Both the position numbers and the translations under genes were made by a program. From Pseudoxanthomonas sp. (GTDB taxonomy: Bacteria > Pseudomonadota > Gammaproteobacteria > Xanthomonadales > Xanthomonadaceae): a DNA stretch of 64,000 nucleotides. Shown in pieces: positions 54,292 through 63,200 of the stretch. The stretch's first letter is position 1, and each line of letters begins with the position of its first letter. The notes below the pieces were generated by a model. The model worked only from the letters and a program-made list of their open reading frames with translations. It ran no database searches and had not been told where the DNA came from. The DNA lies in the NCBI RefSeq assembly GCF_002863005.1, contig NZ_PKDG01000024.1:1-64000 (forward strand), in the 5' to 3' direction.

Positions 54292-54437
54292 GTCGATGTC
54301 TCCTCGAAAAGGGCGCCATCACGGCGGCGCCGATGTCGGGGAAAATAGGCGCGCGCCCGCTGCTTTCAAGCCCGTGACGATCCGACCACGCGGGCACGCT
54401 ACACTGGATTCAGTTTCCGTCCAGACAAGGCAATCCC

Positions 54438-54917
54438 ATGAGCATCCAGGTAGGCCAGCGCATCCCCGAAGTCACCCTCAAGCGCATCCGCGAAGGCGTC
54501 GAGACTGTCGATACCGCCGCGCTGTTCGAAGGCCGCAAGGCTGTGTTGTTCGCCGTGCCGGGCGCGTTCACGCCGACCTGTTCGGAGAAGCACCTGCCCA
54601 GTTACGTGCAGCACTTCGACGACTTCCGCAGCCGCGGCATCGAGGTGTTCTGCGTATCCGTCAACGACCCCTTCGTCATGCAGGCATGGGGCAAGACCCA
54701 GCACGTGCCGGACGGGCTGCAGATGCTGGCCGACGGCAACGCCGACCTGGCCAAGGCCCTCGGCCTCGAGATGGATGCCAGCGCCTACGGCATGGGCATC
54801 CGCGCCAAGCGTTTCGCGCTGTACGCGGAGGACGGAGTGGTGAAGAACGTGTTCGTCGAGGCACCGGGCGAATACAAGGTCTCCGGCGCCGAGCATGTGC
54901 TGGAACAGATCGGCTGA
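54438..54917 (+). CDS. Peroxiredoxin (Prx5 type)
   Basis: 159 aa thiol peroxidase reducing peroxides. The peroxidatic motif is PGAFTPTCSEKHLP with Cys48, and the conserved Arg lies in IRAKRFALY. The Prx5 group usually draws electrons from glutathione/glutaredoxin or thioredoxin. The ATG at 54438 is 20 bp after a possible promoter region. The next gene starts 3 bp after its stop. Confidence 0.93.
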   Translation: MSIQVGQRIPEVTLKRIREGVETVDTAALFEGRKAVLFAVPGAFTPTCSEKHLPSYVQHFDDFRSRGIEVFCVSVNDPFVMQAWGKTQHVPDGLQMLADGNADLAKALGLEMDASAYGMGIRAKRFALYAEDGVVKNVFVEAPGEYKVSGAEHVLEQIG

Positions 54918-54920
54918 CGC

Positions 54921-55670
54921 ATGGGTCGCCGTGGCGCCTCGGACGCTGCCTTGAGGGGATTGATCGCGGCACAGGTCAGCGTGCCGCGTCTGCAGATGAG
55001 CCTGCTGGTGCTGCTGACGGCTGCCAGCGGGTTCCTTGCATCCGTCGTGTTTTCCGCGGTCGGCATGGATGCGCTGTGGCTGCGTTATCCGGTCTGCGTG
55101 CTGGTCGCGTACGGCGTATTTTTGGCGCTCATCTGGTCGTGGCGTCGTCACCGTGAATGGGACCTCGGCAACCTTCCCTCCGGCGACGGCGCATCACCGT
55201 CGCCATCCGGCGGGAAGCACGAGTGGCAGGGTGGAGGTGGCCATTCCGGCGGTGGGGGCGCCAGCGCATCGTTCGACGCACCGGCCTCGCCACCCTCGCT
55301 GGCTTCCATTGATACCGTCCCGACGTCCGTAGAACTTCCCTCCCTCGACAACAGCCTTGATGCCGACGAGGCGCTGCCTGTCGTCGTGGTGATGGTGGTG
55401 CTGGGAGGCGCCCTGCTTGCGATAGGCTGGGTGATCTGGATTGCACCGGTGTTGATGGCCGAGCTTGCACTGGATGCCGTGCTGTCGGCTGGCCTCTACC
55501 GTCGCCTGAAACACCCGGGCACCGACGATCACTGGCTCTCCACCACGCTGCGGCATACCGGAAAGCCCTTCGCAGCGGCGATGCTGTCCCTCCTCGTTGC
55601 AGGCGCCGTGATGAATCTGCTGGTACCGAATGCCGCCTCACTCGGTGAATTCATCGCGCATTACCGCTGA
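54921..55670 (+). CDS. Membrane protein with Gly/Ser-rich loop, 249 aa
   Basis: Hydrophobic segments: SLLVLLTAASGFLASVVFSAVG and YPVCVLVAYGVFLALIWSW near the N-terminus, then ALPVVVVMVVLGGALLAIGWVIW and FAAAMLSLLVAGAVMNLLV. Between them is a disordered loop rich in Gly, Ser and His (WQGGGGHSGGGGASASF). I recognise no family. It starts three bases after the peroxiredoxin stop, so cotranscription is likely. Possibly a small transporter-associated or stress membrane protein; function unknown. Confidence 0.75.
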   Translation: MGRRGASDAALRGLIAAQVSVPRLQMSLLVLLTAASGFLASVVFSAVGMDALWLRYPVCVLVAYGVFLALIWSWRRHREWDLGNLPSGDGASPSPSGGKHEWQGGGGHSGGGGASASFDAPASPPSLASIDTVPTSVELPSLDNSLDADEALPVVVVMVVLGGALLAIGWVIWIAPVLMAELALDAVLSAGLYRRLKHPGTDDHWLSTTLRHTGKPFAAAMLSLLVAGAVMNLLVPNAASLGEFIAHYR

Positions 55671-55672
55671 GA

Positions 55673-58024
55673 TCACTGCAACACGTTGAACCGCACCCTC
55701 GCCCACGCACCGCTGTCGGCCAGCGCGGTGAGCTGGTGCTGGCCAGGTTCGCCGAAGTCCTGCTGGAATGCCTGCGCGCCGTGCGTTTCGGCCATCCAGC
55801 GGCCGTCGAGCAGCCACTGCACACGGGTATCGGTACCGAGCGCGCGCAGTTGCAGGCGCACGCCATGCGGGCTGCCTGGCGCACGCGCAAGGGTGGCGAG
55901 GTCGTTGAGCCCGTCGATGCGCAGTTCCTCGCCCGCGTCGCGGCCGTCGGGCTGGCAGTCGGGCGACAGCCTCGGCAAGCGCGCGGCGTCGCGCTCGCGG
56001 GCCGGCAGCCACGGCGATGCCAGCGCGGGCCAGCGCGCGATCTCCGCGGGCCTTGCCTCATGCGCGCGGGCGCACTCGCCGGACAGCCGCAAGCCGGTGC
56101 GCGCGTCCACCTCGAACCGTTCGCGTCCGGCATTCCACAGCCGCGCGTCGCGCTCGGGGAAGGTGGGCGGCACGTTGCCGCCCAGTGTCCATGCATCGCG
56201 CTTGCGGTGGCACAGCAGCGTCGACTCCGCGTCCGCCAGCGTTCCCAAGGGCCAGCAGATCGCCTGTTCGACCACGCCGGCTGGGGGCGGCGTCGGCCCG
56301 GCATCCCCCGGCGAACGCGGCAGGCTGTCGATCACTTCGAACATCAATGGCAGGGCCGTCACCGCGCCGTACTGGCCGGGTAGCGGGGTGCCGTCGGGTC
56401 GGCCCACCCACACGCCGACGGTATAGCGGCGCGTGCTCCCCAGTGCCCATGCGTCGCGGAAGCCGTAGCTGGTGCCTGTCTTCCACGCCACGCGCGGTCT
56501 GTTGCCGGTATCGAGCAGCCCGCTGCCGTACCCCGGGCGCGGATGCGCCTCCAGCACTTCGCGGATGATCCATGCCGCCCCGGGCGACAGCAGGCGTCGA
56601 TCGGAGGCGGGATCCTCGTCCGTGTAACGCACGCGGCCGGACAGCCCACCCCGGTTCAGTCCGGCGTACGCGCCCACCAGGTCTTCCAGACGCGCTCCCG
56701 TGCCACCGAGGATCAGCGACAGGTTGGGCTGCGCACCGCGCGGATAGCGCAGCACCAGACCGTTGTTCGCCAGCCGCGCGGAGAAGCGCGCCGGACCCAC
56801 GCGATCCAGCAGGTCCACCGCCGGCACGTTGAGCGACAGGCGCAGCGCATCGGCCGCGCTGACGGGGCCGTTGAAGGCGGCGTCGAAGTTGCCGGGCCGA
56901 TATCCGCCGAAGGACTGCGGCGCATCGACCAGCAGGCTCTCGGAATGGATCAGCCCATCGTCCAGCGCCAGCCCGTACAGGAATGGCTTGAGGGTGGAAC
57001 CTGGAGAGCGCCAGGCCTGCACCATGTCCACGTGTCCCAGCCGTTCGCGATCGCCGAAGGCGACCGATCCCACGTAGGCACGGGCCTGCATCGTCGCGTT
57101 GTCGACCACCAGCAGGGCGGCCGACGTGCGCGCCGGCAAGGTGGAGAAGTAGCTGTGGACGCGCTCTTCCAGGGTCCGTTGCAGGCTGGCGTCGAGCGTG
57201 GAGACGATGCGCGATGCGCGCGGTTGCTGCCGACGCAGACGCTCGGCCAGCAACGCGGCGCTCAACGGGGCCTGCAGGGTGCGTGCGACGACGGGCTCGA
57301 TGCGGGCATCGTCGACATCGGCCTTCGACCAGACGCCGAGATCGACCATCCGCTGCAGCACTTTGTCGCGCGCGATGCGCGCGGCGTCGGGATGGCGGTC
57401 CGGGCGCAAGCGGCTCGGCGACTGGGGGAGCACGGCGAGCAGCGCGGCTTCGGCATGCGACAGGCGCGCGGCCGGCTTGCCGAGGTAAGCCCAGCTGGCC
57501 GCGTCCACGCCCTCGATGGTGCCACCGAACGGCGCACGCTCCAGATAGAGCGTGAGGATCTCGCGCTTGGAGAGATGGGCTTCCAGCTGCACGGCGCGCA
57601 GCATCTGCTTGGCCTTGCCCCAGGGTGTGTGCGAGTGCCGGTCCAGCATGCGCGCCACCTGCATGGTCAGCGTCGATCCACCGGACACGACGCGCCCATG
57701 GCGGACGAACTGCCCGGCGGCGCGCACCAGCGCCCACGGGTTAACGCCGGGATGCCGCCAGAACCAGCGGTCTTCGTAGTTCAGCAGGGCCTGCAGGTAG
57801 AGCGGCGATACCTTCTCGGGCGTCGCGGGATAGCGCCAGACACCCTCGCGGTCGGCGAAGGCACGCAGTGGTGTGCCGTCACGCGCGACGACCAGGGTGC
57901 TGGTGTCGCGGGTCTTCGGGAGCGGTGGCGGGAATGCGAGGTCGAGAAGCAGCAGTCCCACGAGCCCGGCGACAGTCGCCCAGCGCAGACAGCTCAAGAG
58001 CCTGGGAAAACGCCGCTTTCGCAT
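55673..58024 (-). CDS. pbpC: Penicillin-binding protein 1C
   Basis: 783 aa bifunctional peptidoglycan enzyme. A transmembrane anchor (ATVAGLVGLLLLDLAFP) is followed by a GT51 glycosyltransferase domain with NYEDRWFWRHPGVN (catalytic Glu84) and GGSTLTMQVARML. The transpeptidase domain has STLK (Ser343, Lys346), SLN and KTGTS. A C-terminal PBP1C-type domain (about residues 690-783) follows. The ATG at 58024 (MRKRRFPRLL) is preferred. The alpha-2-macroglobulin gene lies immediately upstream, a known pairing. A family A repeat sits between them. Confidence 0.94.
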   Translation of the reverse strand: MRKRRFPRLLSCLRWATVAGLVGLLLLDLAFPPPLPKTRDTSTLVVARDGTPLRAFADREGVWRYPATPEKVSPLYLQALLNYEDRWFWRHPGVNPWALVRAAGQFVRHGRVVSGGSTLTMQVARMLDRHSHTPWGKAKQMLRAVQLEAHLSKREILTLYLERAPFGGTIEGVDAASWAYLGKPAARLSHAEAALLAVLPQSPSRLRPDRHPDAARIARDKVLQRMVDLGVWSKADVDDARIEPVVARTLQAPLSAALLAERLRRQQPRASRIVSTLDASLQRTLEERVHSYFSTLPARTSAALLVVDNATMQARAYVGSVAFGDRERLGHVDMVQAWRSPGSTLKPFLYGLALDDGLIHSESLLVDAPQSFGGYRPGNFDAAFNGPVSAADALRLSLNVPAVDLLDRVGPARFSARLANNGLVLRYPRGAQPNLSLILGGTGARLEDLVGAYAGLNRGGLSGRVRYTDEDPASDRRLLSPGAAWIIREVLEAHPRPGYGSGLLDTGNRPRVAWKTGTSYGFRDAWALGSTRRYTVGVWVGRPDGTPLPGQYGAVTALPLMFEVIDSLPRSPGDAGPTPPPAGVVEQAICWPLGTLADAESTLLCHRKRDAWTLGGNVPPTFPERDARLWNAGRERFEVDARTGLRLSGECARAHEARPAEIARWPALASPWLPARERDAARLPRLSPDCQPDGRDAGEELRIDGLNDLATLARAPGSPHGVRLQLRALGTDTRVQWLLDGRWMAETHGAQAFQQDFGEPGQHQLTALADSGAWARVRFNVLQ

Positions 58025-58050
58025 GGAGGCTCGTAGCGCCGTGTATGACC

Positions 58051-58115
58051 GTGGGAGCGACGTCAGTCGCGAATAGGCTCCTTCGGTCATCTGTCGCGAC
58101 TTACATCGCTCCCAC
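58051..58115. repeat. GTGG-type palindromic repeat pair, family A
   Basis: GTGGGAGCGACGTCAGTCGC at 58051 and its inverse ending at 58115. It lies between the alpha-2-macroglobulin and pbpC genes and would form an intercistronic hairpin. Confidence 0.85.
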
Positions 58116-58166
58116 GGCGAACAGGTGTGCGGACCCTTCTCCCCGCATGTGTGGAGAAGAAATGCC

Positions 58167-61100
58167 TCACGGCTGCACCACCGTGATCGTCGCCGGCGAA
58201 GCCCTGCCGACACCGCGGATGTCGGGACGGTACATGTCTTCCACCAGCGACGGGGGGACGGTGTACGTGCCCGGCGTCACCGCGCGGACCAGATAGAAGA
58301 GCTTGGCGGTATCGCGGCGCTCCAGCTTCAGCGCCGCCACGTAGCGGTCATCCCGGAACTCCTCGTGCTTGACGTCGGCGGCGCTGCCGCGATCGCTGAT
58401 CGCGATGCCGTCCACGACCACCTCGGCCCATTGCTTGGCGTCGCCCAGGTTGAAGTTTTCGATCTCCAGGCCTGCCGGCAACAGGTCGGTGAACAGTGCA
58501 TCCGGCATGGCGACGTTGGCGGTGATGCCCACGCGCACGATCAGCGCTTCGCCTTCCTTCAGTGACCCGCCCTTCCACTCCTGCCCGTCCGTCGTGTAAT
58601 AACGGCGCTCGATGCCGATCTGGCGATCGTCGGGTGCCGGCGCATTGCGCGGAATGCCTGCCACGTCCAGCGAGGCGTACAGCGGCGGCGAGCCTTCCGG
58701 GGCGAAACGCACGCCACGTGCCAGCGTCGCGTAGTCGACGCTGCGGCCGAACAGGCGTACCGGCGCGATCACCTCGGCGTCCCCACCGATGCTCCACTGG
58801 CCGGAGACCAGCTTCTTCTGGTCCACCATCAGCGCCTTGCCCAACCTTGCCAGCGCCACCTGCTCCTGCGTGCTCAGCCACATCCAGCCACTGTTGCGGC
58901 GCGCATCCAGTTCACGGCCCAGCGAGATCGCCCGGCGGTCGTACTCCGGCTTGGCGAGCTTGCGCTCGTGCACCAGCGCGATCATCAACGCATCATCGCG
59001 CAGCTTCGTGCCGTAGTCGCCCAGGTACTCAGGCCGGTCGCCGGTCTTGGCGAATCCCTCGGCGATCGCCTTCGCGCCACGCGCCTTGTCGCCCTGCAGC
59101 GTCAACGCGATGCCCAGGTGCACCAGCGGCAGGCCGGTGAGCGTCTTGCCGCGCTCGTTGTCGTACAGCGCGCGCAGCGTGCCCAGCGGTGCGCGGTTGA
59201 CGCGTGCGAGCACGTAGCCGGCATAGGCCTGGTTGGCGAACTTGAGGTGGTCGCGCCGATCGTAACCGTAGAACTGCGCGCCACCGGCCAGCAGGTCTTC
59301 GTTGAGGCGGGTCAGCGCCTTCTGCAGGATCGTGTCCGGCACCGCGAATCCACCCTCGCGCGCATCCAGCAGGAACTCGGCGATGTACGGCGTCAGGCCC
59401 GGATTGACGTAGTCGTCGTCGCCCCACATCGAGAAGTGGCCGTTCGCTACCTGCATCGACGCCAGCCGCCCGAATGCGCCCTCCATGCGCTCGCGGCGCT
59501 TCTTCGCCTCCAGTCCATCGATGCCCAGCAGCTTGGCGGTGGCGTCGTCCAGTTCCAGCGCCGCATAGCCCTTGCTGGTGGTCTGCTCCGCACAGCCGTA
59601 CGGATACTCCAACGCGCCCTTCAACGCACTGGCGAACGGAATCGGTGGCAGCGCGGAGACGGTCATGCGCGCGGTCACCGAGCCGGGCATCAGCCCGTCG
59701 GCGAAGCCCGCGCCCATGTCCACCGGCACGAGGCTGTCCAGCACCTGCGTGCGCGAACGCAGCACCGCCGGCCAGCCCGCCCGCACCGGCACGTCGTAGC
59801 GGCGGTCGACCTTGAAGCCGTTGCCTTCGACGCGCACGCGTACCTGCGCGGTGGTATAGCCCTCGCCCGCCGTGATCGGGAACGTCAGCGTGCGTTTGGC
59901 GTCGACGGACAGATCCGCGCTCTTGCTGCCTTCACCAATGTTGAGCGGACCTTCGCCGTTCACCAGCACCTTGAACGCGCCCGCTTTGCCGGTGAAGTTC
60001 TGCACGTCCAACGTCACCGTGCTCCTGTCGCCCGGTGCCAGTACGCGTGGCAGGCTGGCTTCGGCCACGATCGGCGCGCGCACCACCGTCTCGCGGTCGC
60101 GGTTGCCGTAGCGCGTGTCCGAATAGACCAGCGCCGACACGCGCAGTGTGCCGTTGAAATCGGGCACCTTCAGCGCCACGCGTGCATTGCCCTTGCCGTC
60201 CAGCTTCACCGGCCCGGAGAACAGGTCCACTGTCTGCACGCGCGCGGTCGGCCGCTTGGCCTGGGGCAACGCCGACAGCGCCATGTCGCCGCCGAAGCGC
60301 ATCTTCGCGCTGCCGCCTTCGAAGCTCTCGATCACGCGTCCGTAGATGTCGTACGCATCCACCCCCAGCCGGCGCTGCGCGAAGAACTGCGCGTTGGCGT
60401 CCGGCACGGGGAAGCGGGTGATGTTGAGGATGCCCACGTCCACCGCAGAGACGGTGACATGGGCGGTCTGGCCTGCGAGTTCCGGCACGCTGACGGTGAC
60501 CGGCAGGTTCTGCTCGGGACGCATCTGCTTGGGCACGGACAGGCCCACCGCCACGCGGCGGTCGCGGCGATCCATCGGCACATGCGCCACGCCGACCGCA
60601 CGCGCCGGCGTGATCTTGCTGGGCGCCGAGCCGCCACGGAACACCAGCGCGGTGACGTAGACATCGTGGCGTTCCCATTCCTTGGTCACGGGAATCGAGA
60701 ACGTGCTGCCCGGCTTGGCGTCGATCGCCTGCACGTACAGCATGCGGTCGCTCTCAACCATCAGCAGGCCCTTGCCGGCGTGCGGCGGCGTGACGCTGAC
60801 CTTCAAGGTGTCGCCGGCCTTGTAGCCGGTCTTGTCCAGCGCCAGCTTGACCTTGTCGGGGCGCGCATCGAGGCCGCGGTTCTGGTCGTCCCAGCTCCAG
60901 CCGGCACGGAACGGGTAACGCGTGGTCAGGCCGGTCGCCGGGTCGAACACATCCAGCCGGTACTCGCCCCACTCCACCGGGAAATCGATCTTCGACGCTC
61001 CCGTGCCAACGTCCAGCGCGCGCGTGTCCTTGTTCTCGAAGCGACGGGTGAAGTCGTAGTCCCAGCCGCCGTCTTCGTCGTAGTTCCAGTGGTAGTCGCG

Positions 61101-63107
61101 CAACTCGCGCACCAACGTCGCCTTCAGGCCCCTGCCGGGTCGCGGCTTGCCGGCCGCATCCACGCGCACCAGTTCGAAGCCCGCGTTGCCGTTCGCGTCC
61201 GCGCCGTCCTTGTCGTCGAACAGCGGGCGGATGCCGACCAGTGCGTCGGCGGGCCACAACACGCGCTTGAGCGTGCGGTTCACCGTGCGTCCGCCGGTCT
61301 CGTACACGCTGCCGGACACCAGCGCGGCGATGGTGCTGCGCGGCTTGGCTTCCGTCGGCAGCGCGATGTCTTCCTGCAGCACGCCGCTGTCGGGCAGCGC
61401 GGTGTCGATGACATCCTTCGCTTCCTTGGGCAGCTCCATCGTGGGGTCGCCGAAGAAGTAGCCCGGCAATTGTTCCAGCGGGTGCTGCTCCACGGACACG
61501 GCCAGTTTGGCGGTGAAGCGGTTGCCGCCGGCCGGCGCGCCATACAGGTAGGCCGCTGTCGCCTTGAGCTTCAGCGGCTGGCCCGGCTTCAGCACCGGCG
61601 CCGCGTCCAGGTCCAGCTTCATGCGCTCGGGCAGGAACTCCTCGATGCGCAGCGTCATGCCCTGCACCGCCTCCTTGCTGGCCGGATCGGTGCGGAACTC
61701 CACCTGCCAGCGACCCGTCGGCGCTTCCACCGGGATCGCCTGCTCGAAGCTGAAATAGCCCTGCGCGCCCGGTTGCAGGCGCGTTTCGCGGAAGACCTTG
61801 CCGTCGGGCTGCTTGAGGCGCAGGAAGACGGGCTGTCCGCCCCCCTGCTTGGGTGCCGGCACGGGCTTGCCGTCGTTGTCGCGCAGCAGGGCGGAGATGC
61901 GCACGGTCTCGCCGGGACGGTACAGATCGCGTCCCGACCACGCGAACACGTCGAACCAGGCCTGCTCGCGACCGGCGACGGCGAACTCGGACAGATCGAG
62001 CGCCGGCTGGTTGAACGGCAGCATCGATACGTCCTTGCCGCGCGTTGCCACCAGCACGTGGCCGGCGTCAAGCGTGTAGTTCAGCAGCGCATTGCCGTTG
62101 CCGTCGGTCTCGCCGGCCAAGATGGCTTCGCCGCGCGGGTCCAGCACTTTCAGTTCCACGCTGCCGGTCGCCGAGCCGTCCTGCAGCGAGGCGGTATGGA
62201 CGAACAGTTTGTCCTTGTACGCGCGCGTGTGCAGGCCGATGTCGCTGACGGTGAAGAATGCGGTCTCGAATTCGCCGGCGAACTTGCCGGTACGCTTCAT
62301 CACCGCGAAATAGAGGCCGGGATCCTGAAGCTCGCGGATATCCTGGATCGGCAGGTAGGTCAGCACGCGCTCGTTCGGCTTGCCACCCAGTACGAAGCGG
62401 TTGAGGTACACGGGTTCGGCCAGCTTGCCCAACGGCGTGCTGTCGCCGTACTCGCTGTCCAGGTCCCAGCTGCCGCGGCGGCCGCCGCGCTGGTATTCGG
62501 CGAAGAACTTCGGCAGCTGCTTTTCGGTGACGCGCAGGAATTCCACGTCCACTTCCGGCACGTTGATCGACACTACGGGCAGTCCGCGGCTCTCGCGCGC
62601 CGGCAGCACGCTGCCCTGCGACGCAAAGCCGACCGCCGGGTCGAGTTCGCCGGTATGCACCTTGCGGGTGTCGTCCTTGCCCAGGCGCGTGCCGTCGGCA
62701 GCGGACATGCCAGCCTTCAGCGTGACCTCGTAATCCTTCGCCGCTTCGACCGACGGGAAGCGCAGGATCATGCCCTTGTCGTCGAGCACCCAGCTGCCCT
62801 TCACCACCGCGCCATTGGCATCCTTGACCACCAGCAGCGTGTCGAAGTCCTGGGAACTGACCAGGGGCTGGCTGAACTCGAGCGCGATGGCGAGGTCGCC
62901 ATCGTGCTGGTCCGGATAGACCCCCACGAGCGCGAAGCCCTCGACTTTCGCGGCCTGCGCCTTGATCGGCTCGCCAGTGGCTTCGGGCAGCTGCCCGGAT
63001 TCGTTGCGCTTGCAGCCGGCGAGCGACGCCGCTGCGATCAGGCCAATAAAAAACGCGCGCATCCAGCGGCTGCGCGCGCTACGGGTGTTGCGAATTGCCG
63101 ATCCCAT
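58167..63107 (-). CDS. yfhM: Bacterial alpha-2-macroglobulin (lipoprotein protease inhibitor)
   Basis: 1,646 aa. A lipoprotein signal ends SLAGC (Cys32), placing it in the periplasm. Multiple MG-like beta domains are followed by a complement-like domain with the thioester motif CAEQ (Cys1172 in YPYGCAEQTTS). This matches the E. coli YfhM class that traps proteases covalently. Downstream pbpC is the usual partner, and the pair is thought to guard the periplasm after outer-membrane damage. The ATG at 63107 has GGGA about 8 nt upstream; an internal ATG (MRAFFIGLI) would also leave the lipobox. Confidence 0.94.
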   Translation of the reverse strand: MGSAIRNTRSARSRWMRAFFIGLIAAASLAGCKRNESGQLPEATGEPIKAQAAKVEGFALVGVYPDQHDGDLAIALEFSQPLVSSQDFDTLLVVKDANGAVVKGSWVLDDKGMILRFPSVEAAKDYEVTLKAGMSAADGTRLGKDDTRKVHTGELDPAVGFASQGSVLPARESRGLPVVSINVPEVDVEFLRVTEKQLPKFFAEYQRGGRRGSWDLDSEYGDSTPLGKLAEPVYLNRFVLGGKPNERVLTYLPIQDIRELQDPGLYFAVMKRTGKFAGEFETAFFTVSDIGLHTRAYKDKLFVHTASLQDGSATGSVELKVLDPRGEAILAGETDGNGNALLNYTLDAGHVLVATRGKDVSMLPFNQPALDLSEFAVAGREQAWFDVFAWSGRDLYRPGETVRISALLRDNDGKPVPAPKQGGGQPVFLRLKQPDGKVFRETRLQPGAQGYFSFEQAIPVEAPTGRWQVEFRTDPASKEAVQGMTLRIEEFLPERMKLDLDAAPVLKPGQPLKLKATAAYLYGAPAGGNRFTAKLAVSVEQHPLEQLPGYFFGDPTMELPKEAKDVIDTALPDSGVLQEDIALPTEAKPRSTIAALVSGSVYETGGRTVNRTLKRVLWPADALVGIRPLFDDKDGADANGNAGFELVRVDAAGKPRPGRGLKATLVRELRDYHWNYDEDGGWDYDFTRRFENKDTRALDVGTGASKIDFPVEWGEYRLDVFDPATGLTTRYPFRAGWSWDDQNRGLDARPDKVKLALDKTGYKAGDTLKVSVTPPHAGKGLLMVESDRMLYVQAIDAKPGSTFSIPVTKEWERHDVYVTALVFRGGSAPSKITPARAVGVAHVPMDRRDRRVAVGLSVPKQMRPEQNLPVTVSVPELAGQTAHVTVSAVDVGILNITRFPVPDANAQFFAQRRLGVDAYDIYGRVIESFEGGSAKMRFGGDMALSALPQAKRPTARVQTVDLFSGPVKLDGKGNARVALKVPDFNGTLRVSALVYSDTRYGNRDRETVVRAPIVAEASLPRVLAPGDRSTVTLDVQNFTGKAGAFKVLVNGEGPLNIGEGSKSADLSVDAKRTLTFPITAGEGYTTAQVRVRVEGNGFKVDRRYDVPVRAGWPAVLRSRTQVLDSLVPVDMGAGFADGLMPGSVTARMTVSALPPIPFASALKGALEYPYGCAEQTTSKGYAALELDDATAKLLGIDGLEAKKRRERMEGAFGRLASMQVANGHFSMWGDDDYVNPGLTPYIAEFLLDAREGGFAVPDTILQKALTRLNEDLLAGGAQFYGYDRRDHLKFANQAYAGYVLARVNRAPLGTLRALYDNERGKTLTGLPLVHLGIALTLQGDKARGAKAIAEGFAKTGDRPEYLGDYGTKLRDDALMIALVHERKLAKPEYDRRAISLGRELDARRNSGWMWLSTQEQVALARLGKALMVDQKKLVSGQWSIGGDAEVIAPVRLFGRSVDYATLARGVRFAPEGSPPLYASLDVAGIPRNAPAPDDRQIGIERRYYTTDGQEWKGGSLKEGEALIVRVGITANVAMPDALFTDLLPAGLEIENFNLGDAKQWAEVVVDGIAISDRGSAADVKHEEFRDDRYVAALKLERRDTAKLFYLVRAVTPGTYTVPPSLVEDMYRPDIRGVGRASPATITVVQP

Positions 63108-63200
63108 GTGCCATTCCCTGCCGTGGTCGTACCGGCAGTATAGAACGCAGGAATGACAGTGGCGGGGTCAAGCCCCGCGCACTTTCATCTCACGCGGCGA